From contig DIVI01000184.1 in assembly GCA_002423305.1 (NCBI GenBank), positions 1 to 5,741 of the forward strand: DNA of 5,741 nucleotides, given 5' to 3'. The stretch is from Methylococcus sp. UBA6136. Lineage in GTDB: Bacteria > Pseudomonadota > Gammaproteobacteria > Methylococcales > Methylococcaceae. Positions 1 through 5,741 of the stretch are shown piece by piece (position 1 is the stretch's first letter; each line of letters begins with the position of its first letter). The translations under genes and the position numbers were made by a program. Under the pieces are notes generated by a model, which was not told the DNA's origin, ran no database searches, and saw nothing but the letters and a program-made list of their open reading frames with translations.

Positions 1-801
1 CTGACACCCATCCCCGATGCCGACGTCCCGCTGGAAGTGCGGTCACTGACGCATACGCTCAACGCGCTCATGAAGCGTCTGGGGGAGTCCATGACCACCC
101 AGCGCCGCTTCATCGAGAATGCCGCGCATCAGCTGCGCACCCCGCTGGCGGGCCTCAAGCTGCAGGCGGAACTCGCCGCCCGGAGCGACAAGCCGGACAC
201 CCTGAAGCCGGCGCTCCTGCACATCAAGAACGCGGCGGACCGGGTCGCCCACCTCAGCTCGCAACTGCTGGTGCTGGCGCACTCCGAAGTTTCAATGCAG
301 GGTGGACGGGCGCTGCACTCCATCGACCTGGTCAGCCTGGCCCGGGAAACCTGTCTGGAATGGGCGCCCCGCGCCCTCGAGCACGGCATGGACCTGGCCT
401 TCGATGCCCCGGAGACCCCGGTGGAAGTCACCGGCGATGGCACCCTGTTGCGAGAGTTGCTGAACAATCTCCTCGACAATGCCTTGCGTTATGGACGCCA
501 GAACGGGCACATCGTGGTGGACATCGCAGAGTATCCATCTGCCAGACTGCGCGTCCGCGATGACGGACCCGGCCTCACCCAGACCGAATCCGAGCGGGTG
601 CTGGAACGCTTCTACCGCGCTCCAGGCAGCCCGGGCGATGGCTGCGGACTGGGACTCGCCATCGTCAAGGAAATCGCCGACCTGCATCAGGCCCGACTGA
701 GCATCCAGGCGAATGACCAGGACTCCGGACTCTGTGTCGAGATTCAGTTCCCGACCGAAGCCAACGCGGTGCCCGCCGCCGCCCACCCTTCGGCCACCTG
801 A
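1..801 (+). CDS. Sensor histidine kinase, QseC/TctE-like, 5' end outside window
   Basis: This is the cytoplasmic C-terminal part (266 codons) of a membrane sensor kinase that autophosphorylates on His and passes the phosphate to a response regulator. The frame is open from base 1, so the GTG at 37 is internal and not the real start. Counting codons from base 1: about 3-30 look like the second HAMP helix; the H-box HQLRTP is at 43-48 with the phospho-accepting His43; the N-box ends in LLDNALRY with Asn160; the G1 box DDGPG is at 187-191; an F-box-like ERFYRAP starts at 202; the G2 box GCGLGL is at 214-219. All catalytic motifs are intact. The AAHQLRTPLAGLKLQAELA block is typical of the QseC/TctE/PmrB-like group. 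The sensing domain and membrane helices, and probably the response-regulator gene, lie upstream and cannot be seen, so the signal is unknown. The tail after the ATPase domain is Ala/Pro-rich and unremarkable. Confidence 0.95.
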   Translation: MTPIPDADVPLEVRSLTHTLNALMKRLGESMTTQRRFIENAAHQLRTPLAGLKLQAELAARSDKPDTLKPALLHIKNAADRVAHLSSQLLVLAHSEVSMQGGRALHSIDLVSLARETCLEWAPRALEHGMDLAFDAPETPVEVTGDGTLLRELLNNLLDNALRYGRQNGHIVVDIAEYPSARLRVRDDGPGLTQTESERVLERFYRAPGSPGDGCGLGLAIVKEIADLHQARLSIQANDQDSGLCVEIQFPTEANAVPAAAHPSAT

Positions 802-856
802 CCGATACAATCAAATTACCCCCGAGATTACCGGCGACCCTGTTGCCGCCCGACCC

Positions 857-863
857 GGAAGGA
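857..863 (+). promoter_or_regulatory. Ribosome binding site that fixes the ATPase start
   Basis: GGAAGGA matches a Shine-Dalgarno sequence. It lies 7 bases before the ATG at 871 but only 1 base before the in-frame ATG at 865. The spacing therefore favours 871 as the true start, giving a protein that begins MKKITKK. Confidence 0.65.
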
Positions 864-870
864 AATGACC

Positions 871-3597
871 ATGAAAAAGATCACGAAGAAATCAGCCCCC
901 GTTCATTGGCATGCCTTGCCCGCCGACAGCGTGCTGTCCCGCCTGGACACCCAGCAAGGAAGCGGCCTGACCGCCGATGAAGTCGCTCGCCGCATCGACA
1001 CCTTTGGCCCCAACCGCTTGACGCCGCGCAAGGGCATCAGCCCGTTACGGCTGTTTCTGTCGCAGTTTCACCATCCGCTCATATACATCCTGCTGATTTC
1101 TGCCTTCGTGACCGGTCCGCTGAAGGGCTGGGTGGATGCCAGCGTCATCATTGGCGTGGTGCTGATCAATGCCATCATCGGCTTCATCCAGGAAATGAAT
1201 GCCTTGCGGGCAATTGCCGCCCTGGCCAACGCGCTCAGCGTCCAGGCCACTGTGCTCCGCGAGGGCCAGCGCGCGGTGATTTCCTCGCTGGAGCTGGTGC
1301 CCGGCGATCTGGTTTGTCTGCAATCCGGCGACAAGGTACCCGCCGATTTGAGGCTGCTCCAAGGCAGGGAACTGCAAATCGATGAATCCGCATTGACCGG
1401 CGAATCCGTCCCCGTGGAAAAATCCCCCGCTGCGTTGCCGGAGGATACCTTGCTGGCCGACCGGGCCAATCTGGCCTATTCGTCGACACTGGTGACCTAT
1501 GGCGCCGGGGTCGGTGTCGTCATCGAAACCGGAGACCGGACTGAAATCGGCCTCATCAACCAGATGATTTCGGCGGCAACGGAACTGGAAACCCCGTTGA
1601 CCCGCAAGATCGGCCAATTCAGCTGGATATTGATGTGGCTGATCATCGGCCTGGCCGGCCTGGCATTTGTCGTGGGCTGGTGGCGCGGCCAAGATCTGGT
1701 TGATTCCTTCATCGCCTCGGTAGCGCTGGCTGTCGCAGCCATTCCCGAGGGCCTGCCCGTGGCCGTGACGATTACGCTGGCCATCGGGGTGCGGCGCATG
1801 GCGCGACGCAACGCCATCATTCGCAAGCTGCCCGCCGTGGAAACCCTGGGCGGGACCACCATCATCTGCTCCGACAAGACCGGCACCCTGACCCAGAACC
1901 AGATGACCACGCAAGCTGTGTATGCCGGCGGCGTCCGTTATCGGGTGAGCGGTTCCGGTTACACGCCTGAAGGTCAATTTCGGCAGGGGCCAGAGCAGAT
2001 TATCGATCCGGCCGGTCAAGCGGCGCTGATCGAAACCCTGCGAGCCGGGCTGCTCTGCAACGACGCCCGGCTGTTCACCGAAGCGGGGCAATGGCATATC
2101 GAGGGCGACCCCACCGAAGCCGCGCTGCTGGTCTCTGCCCACAAGGCCGGGCTGCACCGCGATCCGATCGAAGCCAGCCACCCGCGACTGGATGCCATTC
2201 CCTTCGAATCGGCCCATCAGTTCATGGCCACGCTGCATCACAACCGAGCCGAGGATGCACACCACATTTACCTCAAGGGCTCGGTGGAAAGCCTGCTCGC
2301 AAGGTGTGACCGCGCCTTTGATGCGCAAATGGAGCAAACGACCCTGGACCCGGCGGCCATTCATGCGGAGGTTGCCGAATTGGCTGGCCAGGGACTGCGG
2401 GTGCTGGCCTTTGCTCGCGGCGAACATCAGGCCGAGCCGCGAGTATTGGATCACCATCAGGTACGGGAAGGGCTGACCTTCCTCGGGCTCCAGGCCATGA
2501 TCGACCCTCCGAGAACCGAGGCCATCCAGGCAGTCGCCGATTGTCGAGCCGCCGGAATTCGCGTGAAAATGATCACCGGCGATCATGTCGGCACCGCCGT
2601 TGCCATTGGCAAGCAGATCGGATTGGCCGATCCGGGTGAGCCCATTCATGCCATGGATGGCCGGGCACTGGAGGGAGTCAGCGACGCGGACCTTCCTCGG
2701 GTTGCCGAGAAAACCACGATTTTTGCGCGAGTGGCGCCCGAGCAGAAACTCCGTTTGGTGACGGCCTTGCAGGCTCGCGGCCACATCGTCGCCATGACCG
2801 GCGATGGCGTCAACGACGCGCCGGCGCTGCGGCAGGCCAACATTGGCGTGGCCATGGGCATCACCGGCACCGAAGTCTCCAAGGAGGCCGCCGCGATGGT
2901 GTTGACCGATGACAACTTTGCCACGATTGCCGCCGCCGTTGAGGAAGGCCGTGGGGTTTACGACAACCTGGTCAAGTTCATCACCTGGACCATACCGACC
3001 AACATTGGCGAGGGTCTGGTGATTCTGATTGCCATCCTGGCCGGCATTGCGCTGCCGATGCTGCCGGTACAAATTCTCTGGCTCAACATGGCCACGGCGG
3101 TGTTGATCGGCCTGCCACTCGCCTTCGAGTCCAAGGAGTCCGACCTCATGCGTCGCCATCCACGCCACCCCGATCAGCCCATCCTGACCCGACAACTGCT
3201 GTTTCGGACCATACTGGTCGGCGTCATGCTTACCGCCGCCGCGTTTGGGCTGTTCGAATGGGAAATGGCACAAGGCGAAAATATCGCAAAAGCTCGAACC
3301 GCCGCCGTGAACGCCTTTGCCGTGGGCGAGTCCTTCTACCTGCTGAATTGCCGCTCACTGACCCACTCCATGTTCCGGATGGGCGTTTTCAGCAATCCCT
3401 GGATCTGGGCAGGCATTACCGCCATGATGCTGGCGCAGGCCGCGTTGATCTATCTGCCCGCCATGAACTGGCTGTTCCATACCGTACCCATCGGACTGGA
3501 TGAATGGCTGCTGGCCATCGGCAGTGGCTTGCTGATTTACCTGGTCGTCGGCATGGAAAAAATGATTAGGCGCAGACTCAATGCCGGCTCGGCGTGA
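871..3597 (+). CDS. P2-type cation-transporting ATPase
   Basis: This inner-membrane pump moves cations using ATP through an aspartyl-phosphate intermediate. Its length, 908 aa from the ATG at 871, is normal for bacterial P2A-like pumps. Residues from that start: an N-terminal cation-ATPase domain (about 10-55); M1 and M2 about 63-108; actuator TGES at 176-179; M3 about 251-270; M4 PEGLP at 292-296; DKTGTLT with phosphorylated Asp335; nucleotide-domain KGSVE from Lys469; DPPR from Asp545; MITGD at 567-571; hinge TGDGVNDAP at 643-651; then M5-M10 to about 896. Catalytic motifs are complete. By comparison with SERCA, Glu293 (M4), Asn711 and Glu714 (M5), and Asn739 and Thr742 (M6) are kept, but the M6 Asp is Ala743. 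The M6 stretch LNMATAVLIGLPLAFE resembles CtpF-type bacterial pumps as I remember them, which have been linked to calcium; this is from memory, not an alignment. There are no N-terminal CxxC metal-binding domains and no CPC motif, so it is not a P1B heavy-metal pump. The substrate remains open (Ca2+, Mn2+ or a monovalent ion). It lies 69 bases after the kinase, and an alternative start is 865. Confidence 0.95.
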   Translation: MKKITKKSAPVHWHALPADSVLSRLDTQQGSGLTADEVARRIDTFGPNRLTPRKGISPLRLFLSQFHHPLIYILLISAFVTGPLKGWVDASVIIGVVLINAIIGFIQEMNALRAIAALANALSVQATVLREGQRAVISSLELVPGDLVCLQSGDKVPADLRLLQGRELQIDESALTGESVPVEKSPAALPEDTLLADRANLAYSSTLVTYGAGVGVVIETGDRTEIGLINQMISAATELETPLTRKIGQFSWILMWLIIGLAGLAFVVGWWRGQDLVDSFIASVALAVAAIPEGLPVAVTITLAIGVRRMARRNAIIRKLPAVETLGGTTIICSDKTGTLTQNQMTTQAVYAGGVRYRVSGSGYTPEGQFRQGPEQIIDPAGQAALIETLRAGLLCNDARLFTEAGQWHIEGDPTEAALLVSAHKAGLHRDPIEASHPRLDAIPFESAHQFMATLHHNRAEDAHHIYLKGSVESLLARCDRAFDAQMEQTTLDPAAIHAEVAELAGQGLRVLAFARGEHQAEPRVLDHHQVREGLTFLGLQAMIDPPRTEAIQAVADCRAAGIRVKMITGDHVGTAVAIGKQIGLADPGEPIHAMDGRALEGVSDADLPRVAEKTTIFARVAPEQKLRLVTALQARGHIVAMTGDGVNDAPALRQANIGVAMGITGTEVSKEAAAMVLTDDNFATIAAAVEEGRGVYDNLVKFITWTIPTNIGEGLVILIAILAGIALPMLPVQILWLNMATAVLIGLPLAFESKESDLMRRHPRHPDQPILTRQLLFRTILVGVMLTAAAFGLFEWEMAQGENIAKARTAAVNAFAVGESFYLLNCRSLTHSMFRMGVFSNPWIWAGITAMMLAQAALIYLPAMNWLFHTVPIGLDEWLLAIGSGLLIYLVVGMEKMIRRRLNAGSA

Positions 3598-3613
3598 AGC
3601 ATGAACGAAATGG

Positions 3614-3648
3614 GGGTGAACTCGCGCGCCCTCGAATTGCCCTTTTTT
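3614..3648 (+). terminator. Weak candidate terminator after the ATPase
   Basis: A run of six T (3643-3648) begins 46 bases after the ATPase stop codon. Just before it, GGGTGA (3614-3619) can pair with TTGCCC (3637-3642), with two G-U wobbles and a 17-base loop. The position fits a transcript end, but the stem is poor. The same T run also forms the loop of a competing hairpin, TGCCC/GGGCA (3638-3654), so this is only a possibility. Confidence 0.2.
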
Positions 3649-3661
3649 GGGGCATGACGTC

Positions 3662-3699
3662 TGAACTGAAAGGTTCATGAAAGCTGGGGTTTCTAGAAT
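3662..3699 (+). promoter_or_regulatory. Candidate promoter/operator region for the barrel-protein gene
   Basis: TAGAAT at 3694-3699 matches five of six bases of a sigma70 -10 box and ends 6 bases before the ATG at 3706, so transcription would start at or next to the start codon. No good -35 is seen at the usual spacing, so an activator may be needed. Three small dyads lie here: TGAAC/GTTCA (3662-3666 and 3673-3677), TTCATGAA (3674-3681) and TTCTAGAA (3691-3698). The last two share the form TTCNNGAA, with centres 17 bases apart. That these bind a regulator is inference. Confidence 0.3.
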
Positions 3700-3705
3700 G
3701 GAGGC

Positions 3706-4560
3706 ATGCCCAGAATCAAATCATGGATAGCCTTCAGCCGCCTCTTGCTCCTCGCAACGCTGGGAGCGGCTCCGACAGTTGGCGCCACCGCCAAGCCCAA
3801 ACCCGTGGTGCAAAAGGGCCTCTTGGGCGATATCGAGCCCTGGGGGGCGGAAGACGCCTCATCGGAGGATGACCAGCCGCGAATTCCGGAACCGATGGTG
3901 TTCGACCTGATGCGCCCCCTGGGGGCCCATCAGGGAGAGCTTGAGGTGAATGTACTCGGCCTTTTCCCAATTGCCTCGCGCGGCGAGGGCGGTGGTGTGC
4001 CGGACGCGCTGGGACTCCCGGGAGAGGGTGTTGAATGGGCACCGGAGGTGGAATACGCCGTGTTGGACGGGTTCACGCTGGAACTGGAATTACCCTTCGA
4101 GAACACAACGGTAGCGGCCTACAAGGGCGGCGCCCAATGGACCTTCGGGAAGGCGTTTGGAAACAGCTTCATCCATGGCGCTCAATTCATCGTCCAATAC
4201 GATCGGCAACCCGCCAACTGGTTGCCCACGCTCACCTATGTGGCGGGAATGCGCTTCAGTCGCACCTGGAGCGTGCTCGGCATGTTCGGTTTTCGCGGGG
4301 TGACCAATCCCGAGCACCCGGGCGATGAACTGGAGGGCATCATGAACATCTCCGTCTTTGCCGATGTCGCACCGCACATCACCCTGGGCGTGGAAACCAA
4401 CCTGGCCGAATCGGTGGGCGGGAAAACCAATTTTCTGCTGATGCCCCAACTGCAATGGGAAGTGACGGACCATTTCATGCTCCAGGGCGGTATCGGCGCC
4501 CGCATGACCGACGAAAACACTCTGGCCGAAGCCTCCGTCAGAGTCATCCGCAGCTTTTGA
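3706..4560 (+). CDS. Exported protein, probable outer-membrane beta-barrel, function unknown
   Basis: The 284-aa product starts with a clear signal peptide: basic residues Arg3, Lys5 and Arg12, a Leu-rich core at 13-19, and Ala-X-Ala-type cleavage after about Ala27 or Ala29. Residues 30-65 are Pro- and acid-rich and look like a flexible periplasmic segment. From about 66 on there are repeated amphipathic beta-strands of alternating hydrophobic and polar residues (for example LDGFTLELELPFEN, HGAQFIVQYDR, HFMLQGGIGARM) separated by Gly/Asn/Asp turns. The protein ends RVIRSF; a C-terminal Phe is the usual signal for the BAM assembly machinery. The pattern recalls small transporter-like barrels such as the MetA-pathway (phenol degradation) family, but I cannot assign it firmly. 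The start is constrained: an in-frame TAG lies at 3694-3696 and ATG 3706 is the only standard start before the signal core. GGAGG at 3700-3704 is only 1 base from that ATG. The gene is co-directional with the ATPase and 108 bases after it. Confidence 0.85.
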   Translation: MPRIKSWIAFSRLLLLATLGAAPTVGATAKPKPVVQKGLLGDIEPWGAEDASSEDDQPRIPEPMVFDLMRPLGAHQGELEVNVLGLFPIASRGEGGGVPDALGLPGEGVEWAPEVEYAVLDGFTLELELPFENTTVAAYKGGAQWTFGKAFGNSFIHGAQFIVQYDRQPANWLPTLTYVAGMRFSRTWSVLGMFGFRGVTNPEHPGDELEGIMNISVFADVAPHITLGVETNLAESVGGKTNFLLMPQLQWEVTDHFMLQGGIGARMTDENTLAEASVRVIRSF

Positions 4561-4584
4561 CCTGATGCGGACAAGTCTGGCCAT

Positions 4585-4613
4585 TTCCGACACCCTCACG
4601 GGTCGGCTATCAT
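4585..4613 (+). promoter_or_regulatory. Candidate sigma70-type promoter for the SWIM gene
   Basis: TTCCGA (4585-4590, three of six -35 matches) and TATCAT (4608-4613, five of six -10 matches) are exactly 17 bases apart. Transcription would start near 4620 and leave a leader of about 88 bases before the ATG at 4708. A bulged hairpin (CCGA plus CCC pairing with GGG plus TCGG, 4587-4606) lies in the spacer; with no T run after it, it is not a convincing terminator. Confidence 0.3.
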
Positions 4614-4707
4614 GACGAGCAACATATGATTCCGGCGAGCGCGCGCTCTGCCTGAGTTCCTGCCTTCAGCTCGGCCAACCGGATCCATCCCACACGACCA
4701 TCGAAAC

Positions 4708-5553
4708 ATGCCCATCCACAAAATGAGCAAAACCTGGTGGGGGCGGCGCTTTCTGGAGGTGCTGGAATCCTTCACGGAGGCCGGCCGACTGGCGCGTGGC
4801 CGGCAATATCTGAGCAACCATCGCGTCAGTCGCTGGGAGATTCGCGGCAACCGGGTTGAAGCCACCATCCGGGGGAAAATCAACCCCTACTACGGTATCC
4901 ACGAAGTCCCCGTATACGACACCTGGCTGACTTTCACGCCCATCCCGCACGAAGCCTGGGACGAAGCGTTATCGCTAATCGGCAGCCGGGCCGGTTATAT
5001 CTCGCGCCTGCTGTTCAACGAAATGCCGGACGAGATCGAGCGGCCGCTCTCCGAACTGGGAGTCAATCTGTTGCCCTCGAGCCAGTCGGATGTGGCCAGC
5101 GGATGTTCCTGCCCGGATTACGAAAATCCCTGCAAACATGTCGCCGCGCTGTATCTATTGCTGGCCGGACGGCTGGATCAGGACCCGTTCCTGCTGTTTG
5201 AACTGCGCGGACTCTCCCGGGCCGAATTGATTCAGCGGCTCAGGGCCACACCCCTGGGTACCGCGCTGGCATCCGCCCTCGACGAAGCCCCGCCGCCGCC
5301 TCAATCCGCCGCCTCCTTCTTCACCCGACCCGTGGAGCAGGCCCTACCGGACAAGGTCTCCCCGCGCACATTCTGGCGAGGCCAACGCAAACTCCCCGCC
5401 GGCGTGGAACCCCCACCGCCCGCCGCCGTGTCCGGCATCCTCATCCGCAAGGGCGGCGACTTCCCGACGTTCTGGGACAAGGACGAATCCTTCGTCGAAG
5501 TGATGGACGCGTTTTACGAACAGGTACGGAAAAAGGGGAAGGATTGGCTCTAG
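4708..5553 (+). CDS. SWIM zinc-finger family protein
   Basis: This is a 281-aa cytoplasmic protein with a SWIM-type zinc finger, a fold implicated in DNA or protein binding; the family's exact role is not established. Residues 8-14 (TWWGRRF) match the N-terminal signature I associate with bacterial SWIM proteins resembling COG4279. The SWIM motif CSCPDYENPCKH gives zinc ligands Cys133, Cys135, Cys142 and His144 in the order CxC-x6-CxH. It is followed by the family's AALYLLLAGRLDQDPFLLFE segment. The C-terminal 90 residues are Pro-rich, then FWRGQRKLP and a charged tail ending KDWL. Length is typical for the stand-alone family. Such proteins are often encoded next to an SNF2-type helicase, but none is visible here; it could lie past the right edge. 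No Shine-Dalgarno precedes ATG 4708 or the in-frame ATG 4723, which would place MSKTWWG at the N-terminus, so the start is uncertain by five codons. Two in-frame stop codons in tandem end the gene. Confidence 0.9.
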   Translation: MPIHKMSKTWWGRRFLEVLESFTEAGRLARGRQYLSNHRVSRWEIRGNRVEATIRGKINPYYGIHEVPVYDTWLTFTPIPHEAWDEALSLIGSRAGYISRLLFNEMPDEIERPLSELGVNLLPSSQSDVASGCSCPDYENPCKHVAALYLLLAGRLDQDPFLLFELRGLSRAELIQRLRATPLGTALASALDEAPPPPQSAASFFTRPVEQALPDKVSPRTFWRGQRKLPAGVEPPPPAAVSGILIRKGGDFPTFWDKDESFVEVMDAFYEQVRKKGKDWL

Positions 5554-5585
5554 TAGATCGTCCCATTAAAACGATTACAAATAAT

Positions 5586-5680
5586 CCGTTCGGCCTGAGC
5601 CTGTCGAAGGCCAATATTGGCAGGCAGTAGCGGTTCGACAAGGCTCTCCTGAGCACAGCCGCAGGGCTCACCGCGAACGG
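5586..5680. repeat. Composite inverted repeat of two REP-like units
   Basis: The left unit (5586-5611) reads CCGTTCG, a triplet GCC, then TGAGCCTGTCGAA, then the complementary triplet GGC. The right unit (5631-5680) is the same design on the minus strand: CCGTTCG, triplet CGG, TGAGCC, a 24-base insertion (5641-5664), TGTCGAA and triplet CCG. In both units the variable triplets are complementary, so each unit can form its own hairpin and the pair can also form a larger one. The core TGAGCCTGTCGAA recalls dispersed intergenic repeats common in beta- and gammaproteobacteria (from memory, not searched). The element begins 32 bases after the SWIM gene's stop. Confidence 0.75.
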
Positions 5681-5741
5681 TAATGGTTTTGCTGAAACGC
5701 CCTACTAGGGCCCTTCACCCACTTATTCATGCAATCGCTCT

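Noticed and set aside
37..39. GTG at 37 as the start of the histidine kinase
   Set aside because: The frame is open to base 1 and the residues before it fit the HAMP-to-DHp linker, so the gene runs in from outside the window.
806..811. TACAAT as a promoter for the ATPase
   Set aside because: A good -10 match but no -35-like sequence at 15-18 bases upstream; kept only as a note in the kinase-pump finding.
1045..3273. A 742-codon open frame on the minus strand opposite the ATPase
   Set aside because: It is the mirror of a strongly conserved P-type ATPase in high-GC DNA. Its translation is rich in Gly, His, Gln and Asn with no domain pattern, and the plus-strand motifs explain the region fully.
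3638..3654. TGCCCTTTTTTGGGGCA hairpin as an intrinsic terminator
   Set aside because: The T run is in the loop, not after the stem, and the stem has only five pairs.
4557..4562. TTGACC as a -35 box upstream of the SWIM gene
   Set aside because: A good -35 match, but the sequence 16-19 bases downstream does not resemble a -10 box.
4547..4571. TCCGCA/TGCGGA inverted repeat spanning the stop codon of the barrel gene, as a terminator
   Set aside because: Six pairs, a 13-base loop and no T run afterwards; the transcript end may be factor-dependent, but this is not an intrinsic terminator.
5557..5575. ATCGT/ACGAT inverted repeat after the SWIM gene as a terminator
   Set aside because: Only five pairs around a nine-base loop and no following T run.
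5441..5671. Minus-strand open frame of 76 codons overlapping the SWIM gene end and the repeat
   Set aside because: It runs through a noncoding palindromic repeat and the opposite strand of a real gene, and shows no recognisable protein features.

Overview
The window looks like ordinary chromosomal DNA from a GC-rich Gram-negative bacterium, most likely a beta- or gammaproteobacterium. Three things suggest this: a QseC/TctE-type sensor kinase, a signal-peptide protein built like an outer-membrane beta-barrel and ending in Phe, and a dispersed palindromic repeat (core TGAGCCTGTCGAA) of a kind common between genes in those classes. All recognised genes are on the plus strand and show similar base composition. 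I see no phage, insertion sequence, tRNA, rRNA or CRISPR.

Layout: 1-801 is the C-terminal part of a sensor histidine kinase whose 5' end lies outside the window. After a 69-base gap comes a complete P2-type cation-pumping ATPase (871-3597). A 108-base spacer holds small dyads and a TAGAAT box directly before a predicted exported beta-barrel protein (3706-4560). A 147-base spacer with a possible sigma70-type promoter leads to a SWIM zinc-finger protein of unknown function (4708-5553). The last 188 bases are noncoding and contain a composite inverted repeat made of REP-like units.

How the parts may work together (inference): the kinase and the ATPase are close, co-directional and have no visible terminator between them, so a two-component system may sit with a cation pump it helps control. 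The pump keeps the phosphorylation and ATP-handling motifs and the M4 and M5 cation ligands, but has Ala where SERCA has its key M6 Asp, so its ion cannot be assigned from sequence alone. The barrel protein may have its own promoter and seems to be translated from a leaderless or very short-leader mRNA. The SWIM gene appears to be a separate unit.

I did not find a clear new multi-gene system. The items most worth a second look are the pump's altered M6 site, the leader of the barrel gene, and the repeat structure at the right end.
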